Assembly (NCBI GenBank): GCA_024734495.1
Contig: JALMQS010000082.1
Location: 191,882 to 255,881 of the forward strand
Origin: Forficula auricularia
Taxonomy: Eukaryota > Arthropoda > Insecta > Dermaptera > Forficulidae
Reading direction: 5' to 3'
DNA: 64,000 nucleotides
This document shows, one piece after another, positions 63,645 through 64,000 of the stretch (position 1 is its first letter; the number at the start of each line of letters is the position of its first letter). Both the position numbers and the translations under genes were made by a program. The notes under the pieces were generated by a model that saw only the letters and a program-made list of their open reading frames with translations, was not told where the DNA came from and did no database searches.

Positions 63645-63915
63645 TGGTACACCGAGCGAGGCTCGGTAATTTTTTGCTTCATTTAAAAGCGATATATTAA
63701 TATTATTATTAATTTAAAAAGTCGATTTTTATTCGCAGCCAAAATAAAATAAAAGATCCCTGAAGAAGTCAACAAGGTTGATGAAACGTTGGTAATAAAA
63801 TATAAATTATCTCCATAAAAGATATAGTCCTTATTTCCCTATAACAACTTTAATAATAAAATTTAATTTAATTTATATTTTGGGCAACGTTTACACCCGC
63901 TTTAGCCATCATCAA
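63645..63915 (+). repeat. PLE-tail-like part of repeat M, copy
   Basis: ACCGAGCGAGGCTCGGTAAT (a 7-bp stem with a 3-nt loop), AAAGCGATATATTAATAT, GTCGATTTTTATTCGCAG, a hammerhead-like motif, and an inverted partner GTTTACACCCGCTTTAGCC with ATCATCAAGAC. Confidence 0.55.
63760..63794 (+). ncRNA. Hammerhead-ribozyme-like motif
   Basis: CTGAAGA, stem II TCAAC-AAG-GTTGA (perfect 5 bp, with AG and T outside it), GAAAC, loop GTTG, GTA. All core positions of CUGANGA and GAAA are kept, helix III is the short two-pair form and the predicted cut follows A63794. The unpaired AG beside stem II is a defect. Confidence 0.35.
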
Positions 63916-63919
63916 GACC

Positions 63920-64000
63920 CGAGGGGTGAACCCCGATCTAAAATCGTGTACACCTACTTCCACTTCCACTTTTATTTCCAAGTAGAAGACAATAGATGGC
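63920..64000 (+). mobile_element. CGAGGGGTGAAC MITE head, cut by window end
   Basis: CGAGGGGTGAACCCCGATC, then GTACACCTACTTCCACTTCC and a TTTCCAAGTAGAAG start of the unit sequence. It continues past the window, so its array size is unknown. Confidence 0.6.

Overview
This is an AT-rich animal (most likely arthropod) nuclear window with no intact protein-coding gene. It is a dense, nested graveyard of transposable elements, SINEs, hairpin MITEs and tandem repeats. The arthropod guess rests on internally deleted mariners, a DUF4817-type transposase head (a family known mainly from insects), tRNA-derived SINEs, a Penelope-like (PLE) fragment and many TATAGAT-tailed insect-style repeats. There is one assembly gap of 100 N (35055-35154).

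Layout. 0-10 kb: a composite repeat inserted in a SINE, a 3-kb inverted repeat split by a PIF/Harbinger element (TTA target duplication, broken Myb-like ORF), and duplicated blocks. 9.7-16 kb: a 126-bp tandem array, an 850-bp minisatellite of 20-bp units with higher-order structure, a 119-bp tandem array and a 0.55-kb direct duplication. 17.6-23.4 kb: a 1-kb palindrome; a hAT element with a perfect 8-bp target duplication (19787-22079) that carries two transposase fragments and a nested PLE end (GIY-YIG tail, hammerhead-like motif, 50-bp inverted flanks); and a 1.25-kb TA-flanked hairpin with a DUF4817 fragment. 24.5-30.3 kb: insect-type repeats, a composite repeat, a SINE with a clear target duplication and a dimeric ~425-bp tandem array. 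30.3-36.3 kb: a GC-rich island of unknown role, a frameshifted LINE reverse-transcriptase tail, the assembly gap, a GAA-tailed SINE and the 3' end of a Ty3/Gypsy element.

38-47 kb: a 2.9-kb TA hairpin containing a SINE, a mariner and another SINE; a Tc1-like relic; and three mariners sharing one internal deletion. Two of these mariners are inverted around a segment that may hold the only host-like transcript, a canonical small intron plus a 73-residue coiled-coil ORF. 47-64 kb: three copies of a foldback family with AACCGACTTC ends and a conserved basic peptide, a hAT MITE, a second 2-kb TA hairpin, a 2.4-kb hAT with 8-bp target duplication, SINEs, and a broken transposase tail at 62.3 kb.

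The parts do not form a pathway. What links them is insertion history: target duplications and paralogous empty sites show the order of insertion at several places. The most interesting signals are the PLE fragment with its hammerhead-like motif (recurring in weaker form elsewhere), the peptide kept in all three foldback copies, the minisatellite that seems to have grown from a small MITE, and the possible host gene hit by a mariner. All family names come from recognition by eye; no search was run.
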